A stretch of 9,943 nt of DNA. It comes from Deltaproteobacteria bacterium (GTDB lineage Bacteria; Desulfobacterota; Desulfobacteria; Desulfobacterales; JAUVKB01). This document shows positions 7,292-9,943 of the stretch, piece after piece. Below the pieces are notes generated by a model. It searched no databases and had not been told where the DNA came from. It worked only from the letters and a program-made list of their open reading frames with translations. The DNA is taken from positions 1 to 9,943 of the forward strand of contig JAUVKB010000074.1 of the NCBI GenBank assembly GCA_030596405.1, written 5' to 3'. Every line of letters begins with the position of its first letter. Within the stretch, counting starts at the first letter, position 1. A program made the translations under genes and the position numbers.

Positions 7292-9424
7292 TCAAAACGT
7301 TTCTTTCAAGGCATCAGTATAAAATTTTCGGATGTATTCTTTGACCATCCGGCGGGCAGAGAACCTGGGAGCGTTGCTCTTGATTGATTCCTTCATGATT
7401 TTAACCCAGGCGTGGGGAATACTATCATCTGAGCATCTATAATAAAGAGGGATTATTTTTTCTTCTATAATTTGATACATCGCCTCGGCATCGGTCCTGT
7501 CTTGATCGTCATCTTCCTTTTTTTCGCCGAATGCCCAGCCGTTTTTGCCGTTGTAACCTTCCTTCCACCAGCCGTCAATAATACTTAAATGAGGCACACC
7601 GTTCAAGGCGGCTTTCATTCCGCTGGTACCGCTCGCTTCCATGTTAAGCATCGGATTGTTTAACCAGACATCCACACCATGGACCATGTATTGAGCTATT
7701 TGCTCCTCATAATTTTCCACAAAAGCGATTCGTCCCCCGACTTCAGGATTTTTGCATGCACTAACTATTTTCTGGAGAATCCGTTTGCCGGGATCGTCAT
7801 CAGGGTGAGCCTTGCCCGCAAAGATAATCTGTATCGGCCTCCACCGGTCGTTTAAAAGTTTTTTTAAGCGTTCCATGTCATAAAAAATCAAGTCGGCTCT
7901 CTTATATGATGCAAAACGGCGGGCAAAACCGATAGTTAATATCGAATGATCCATCAATATTCCGCCTGACACAGCGGCCGAGGGGCTTATGCGGTCTTTG
8001 AACCATCGGCGACGGGTTCGTTCCCGTATCGCGTCTATCAATTTAATTTTTAACCAGTAATGGGTTTTCCACAATTCTTCATCCGGGATTTCCTCTATAA
8101 ATTCCCAAACAAGAGGGTTGTCATGATCATCCAGCCAGCCGGCACCAAAATATTTATTGAAAAGGAGCTCCATTTTGGGTTCTATCCATGTGGGTACGTG
8201 AATGCCGTTGGTTACATGATCGATCGGAACTTTGTTTTCAGATACATCCGGCCAGAGGCAATGCCACATGCCGCGCGTTATTTTAGCATGCTGTTTGCTG
8301 ACGCCGTTTATGTGCTTAGACAATCTGAGGGCAAGAGCCGTCATATTAAACCCGGTATCAGGCGTTTCAGGGTGGACTCCCAGTTGGAGAAATGTGTCGC
8401 GGCTTAGTCCTAATGACGGCCAGTAGGAATAAAAATATTTTTCAATCAATTGAAATGGGAAAACATCATGACCGGCGGGAACAGGGGTATGGGTGGTAAA
8501 AATGCTTGTGCGGCGGACCTGGTTAAGCGCTTCTTCATAAGATAATCCTTCTTGAACCCGTTCCCTGATCCGTTCCATCAGGGCAAAAGCAGCATATCCT
8601 TCATTTAAATGCACCGCAGCATGTTTTATCCCAAGCGTCCCTAATACCTTTGACCCACCAATGCCGAGAACTATTTCCTGGCGCAGCCGTTGTTCGATAT
8701 CGCCGGTATAGAGATGAGCCGATATCCCCCTGTTCCATGGGTCATTTATTTCTATATCCGTATCAAGCAGGTAAAGGTCAACCAGGCCAACGGCGATTTT
8801 CCACACGGCCACATGAATTGAAGGCTCGATCAATGGAACCCTGACCACAACCTGCTGTCCGTTTTCGTTAAGAACTCTGGAAATCGATGCGGCATCCCGA
8901 TCCAGTGTTTGATCCATGCTTTCCTGCCATCCATCCTCACGGATGAGCTGCCGCACATAACCTTCAGGATACATAAACCCTACTGCAATTAGAGGCACCA
9001 TCAGATCACTGCATTCCTTGAGATGATCACCGGCCAGAAATCCTAACCCGCCCGCGTAAAAGGGTATGGAATGGTGCAATCCATATTCGGCCGAAAAGTA
9101 GGCGATAGATGGAATGTCCGGACCGCTGGTTTCGTTTAGGAACCAGCATCCTTTTTTCTCCATATATTTATTAAATTGCGAAAGCACTACATCATAATGC
9201 CGGAGATATTCTCTGTCACCGGCTGCCGATTCTAAAATTTTACATGGAAGATCTCGAATCATCTTGATTGGGTTATGAACACTTTCTTTCCATGCCTGGC
9301 GGTCAATCATCTTAAAAAGCATTCTTGCCTCAGGATGCCAGCTCCACCACAGATTTGCGGCAAGATCCCCGAGACCGGCTAAACGTTGAGGAAGATTGGA
9401 AAACAGATTCGGTTCAGAGTCCAT
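7292..9424 (-). CDS. Alpha-glucan (glycogen/maltodextrin) phosphorylase, GT35
   Basis: This cytoplasmic, PLP-dependent enzyme releases glucose-1-phosphate from alpha-1,4-glucans. It is 710 aa, the shorter form of GT35 found in many bacteria and archaea rather than the roughly 800-aa E. coli form. The N-terminal DUF3417-type region (LAANLWWSWHPEARMLF, about 21-37) is followed by AYFSAEYGLH (108-117), FYAGGLGFLAGDHLKE (122-137), THTPVPAGHD (311-320), TNGIHVPTW (405-413), FARRFASYKR (500-509) and EASGTSGMK (596-604) with the PLP lysine K604. I chose ATG 9424 over the GTG at 9433 because the only Shine-Dalgarno (AGGAG, 9437-9433) overlaps that GTG but lies 8 nt before the ATG. It is convergent with the carboxyltransferase genes, unrelated in pathway, and has its own promoter and terminator. 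Glycogen phosphorylase is the likely role; maltodextrin phosphorylase cannot be excluded. Confidence 0.95.
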   Translation of the reverse strand: MDSEPNLFSNLPQRLAGLGDLAANLWWSWHPEARMLFKMIDRQAWKESVHNPIKMIRDLPCKILESAAGDREYLRHYDVVLSQFNKYMEKKGCWFLNETSGPDIPSIAYFSAEYGLHHSIPFYAGGLGFLAGDHLKECSDLMVPLIAVGFMYPEGYVRQLIREDGWQESMDQTLDRDAASISRVLNENGQQVVVRVPLIEPSIHVAVWKIAVGLVDLYLLDTDIEINDPWNRGISAHLYTGDIEQRLRQEIVLGIGGSKVLGTLGIKHAAVHLNEGYAAFALMERIRERVQEGLSYEEALNQVRRTSIFTTHTPVPAGHDVFPFQLIEKYFYSYWPSLGLSRDTFLQLGVHPETPDTGFNMTALALRLSKHINGVSKQHAKITRGMWHCLWPDVSENKVPIDHVTNGIHVPTWIEPKMELLFNKYFGAGWLDDHDNPLVWEFIEEIPDEELWKTHYWLKIKLIDAIRERTRRRWFKDRISPSAAVSGGILMDHSILTIGFARRFASYKRADLIFYDMERLKKLLNDRWRPIQIIFAGKAHPDDDPGKRILQKIVSACKNPEVGGRIAFVENYEEQIAQYMVHGVDVWLNNPMLNMEASGTSGMKAALNGVPHLSIIDGWWKEGYNGKNGWAFGEKKEDDDQDRTDAEAMYQIIEEKIIPLYYRCSDDSIPHAWVKIMKESIKSNAPRFSARRMVKEYIRKFYTDALKETF

Positions 9425-9432
9425 TTTTATCA

Positions 9433-9437
9433 CTCCT
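9433..9437 (-). promoter_or_regulatory. Ribosome binding site deciding the phosphorylase start
   Basis: AGGAG on - at 9437-9433 is followed after 8 nt by ATG at 9424. The upstream GTG (9433-9431) shares its first base with this site and so cannot use it. Confidence 0.85.
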
Positions 9438-9461
9438 TTGTTGTTGATGTTGTTGTTGATA
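9438..9461 (-). repeat. CAA-rich leader repeat before the phosphorylase RBS
   Basis: On - the leader reads as an imperfect CAA triplet run (ATCAACAACAACATCAACAA), ending directly at the Shine-Dalgarno. It has no G, so it should be unstructured and leave the ribosome site open. It is a short microsatellite in an mRNA leader; an effect on translation is inference only. Confidence 0.6.
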
Positions 9462-9494
9462 CAACTTTTTATTTTAAGTGATATTATATTAAGT

Positions 9495-9523
9495 ATTATA
9501 GCAAATGAGAAGAAAAACGTCTA
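9495..9523 (-). promoter_or_regulatory. Sigma-70 promoter of the phosphorylase gene
   Basis: On - there is a perfect -10 TATAAT (9500-9495) preceded by TGC, which makes an extended -10 (TGCTATAAT). Seventeen nt further upstream is TAGACG (9523-9518), four of six matches to TTGACA. Transcription would begin near 9488, giving a leader of about 64 nt. The surrounding DNA is AT-rich, but the extended -10 plus ideal spacing makes this better than chance matches nearby. Confidence 0.65.
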
Positions 9524-9761
9524 AATATATATGACCTTATTAATATAACTAAGGCGGAACATCTTTTCAAGGGGTCAAATCAGCGCTATGGTGTGACAAA
9601 CCTTTTAGACATAGGCATCTGATTATTAAATTGGGCCTTTAAATAAAAAAGCAAGATAGTGCAAGCATTTAACAAAAATATAAGATATTATTCTTTGAAA
9701 TAAAATAGGCAAACAAAAGGTTTTTGCAAGATGTTGTTTTTACAAACTGTTTAATTTTGCA
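9524..9761. other. AT-rich intergenic stretch without a gene
   Basis: This stretch lies between the divergently read phosphorylase promoter and the cobalamin riboswitch. I see no open reading frame of note, no tRNA and no strong hairpin. A possible -10 for the riboswitch transcript is TTTAAT at 9750-9755, placed to start RNA near the first riboswitch base. The nearest -35-like TTGCAA (9724-9729) is 20 nt away, too far to be convincing. The segment around 9570-9625 is less AT-rich than its surroundings and may be a decayed gene or repeat, but I cannot identify it. Confidence 0.5.
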
Positions 9762-9915
9762 AAGGCCTTAAATAAGGGAAAGCGGTTAAAAGCCGCTGCT
9801 GCCCCGCAACTGTGTGCGTAGATCTGTACCAAGCCACTGTCCGTAAAAAGACGGGAAGGCGCAGAAAGATTGCTTGAAAAAGCGATCTTCGCAAGCCAGG
9901 AAACCTTATGCCTTA
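9762..9915 (+). promoter_or_regulatory. Cobalamin (B12) riboswitch
   Basis: This class of RNA element binds adenosyl- or other cobalamins and represses the downstream gene when B12 is plentiful. The diagnostic core is present in order: AGGGAAAGCGG, then GCTGCCCCGCAACTGT (9797-9812), CCACTGTCCG with GACGGGAAGGC (9834-9860), and the B12 box AAGCCAGGAAACC (9893-9905). Supporting stems are AGCGG/CCGCT (9781-9785 with 9793-9797), CCGT/ACGG (9841-9844 with 9851-9854), a 9-bp hairpin with a GAAA tetraloop (9867-9875 with 9880-9888), and a possible closing P1 AAGGC/GCCTT (9762-9766 with 9910-9914). The regulated gene begins beyond the right edge; by precedent it would be B12 uptake (BtuB/BtuFCD-like), cobalt transport or cobamide synthesis. 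The expression platform is incomplete here. Confidence 0.95.
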
Positions 9916-9943
9916 TTTTTTAACTGTCAAAAGCTCCGGCGAG

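Noticed and set aside
8060..8407. Open frame of 115 codons on +
   Set aside because: Antisense to conserved phosphorylase sequence; its residues mirror that gene's codons and no family resemblance is seen.
9560..9600. GGGGTCAAAT segment as a mobile-element end
   Set aside because: It recalls sequences seen near some transposase genes, but there is no inverted partner, target duplication or transposase remnant here.
9633..9790. Similar GGCCTTTAAATAA / GGCCTTAAATAAG pieces as a direct repeat
   Set aside because: Short, imperfect and in AT-rich DNA; the second copy is explained by the riboswitch.

Overview
The window reads as a piece of a mesophilic, anaerobic, deltaproteobacterium-like (Desulfobacterota) chromosome. 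The basis is the gene set for propionate metabolism through methylmalonyl-CoA, moderate GC with AT-rich spacers, and ordinary Shine-Dalgarno sites. The organism call is inference; no rRNA or tRNA is present to test it.

Left two thirds (1-7205, all on +): a methylmalonyl-CoA module. In order it holds a B12-dependent methylmalonyl-CoA mutase cut by the left edge, its GTPase chaperone MeaB (4-nt overlap), a 12S-type methylmalonyl-CoA carboxyltransferase, a 69-residue protein resembling the detached C-terminal tail of the propionibacterial 12S subunit, a 5S-type oxaloacetate/pyruvate carboxyltransferase with a fused biotinyl domain, and a free 75-residue biotinyl carrier that is a recent copy of that domain. 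The simplest joint reading is succinyl-CoA <-> methylmalonyl-CoA (mutase + MeaB), then transfer of the carboxyl group through biotin between methylmalonyl-CoA/propionyl-CoA and pyruvate/oxaloacetate. That is a methylmalonyl-CoA:pyruvate transcarboxylase, which saves ATP compared with separate decarboxylation and carboxylation. No biotin carboxylase, membrane decarboxylase beta subunit or epimerase is visible in the window.

Right third: a convergent gene on - (7292-9424) encodes a GT35 alpha-glucan phosphorylase. It has a good extended -10 promoter, a CAA-rich leader, a Shine-Dalgarno site that fixes the start, and a hairpin plus U-run terminator lying between the two convergent units. Beyond it is an AT-rich, gene-free stretch. 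The window ends in a clear cobalamin riboswitch on + (about 9762-9915) whose regulated gene lies outside. It suggests B12 supply genes sit next to the B12-dependent mutase module, but it does not control the mutase itself.

Nothing here is an obviously new system. The points most worth a second look are the split 12S tail protein and the duplicated biotinyl domain, present both fused and free.
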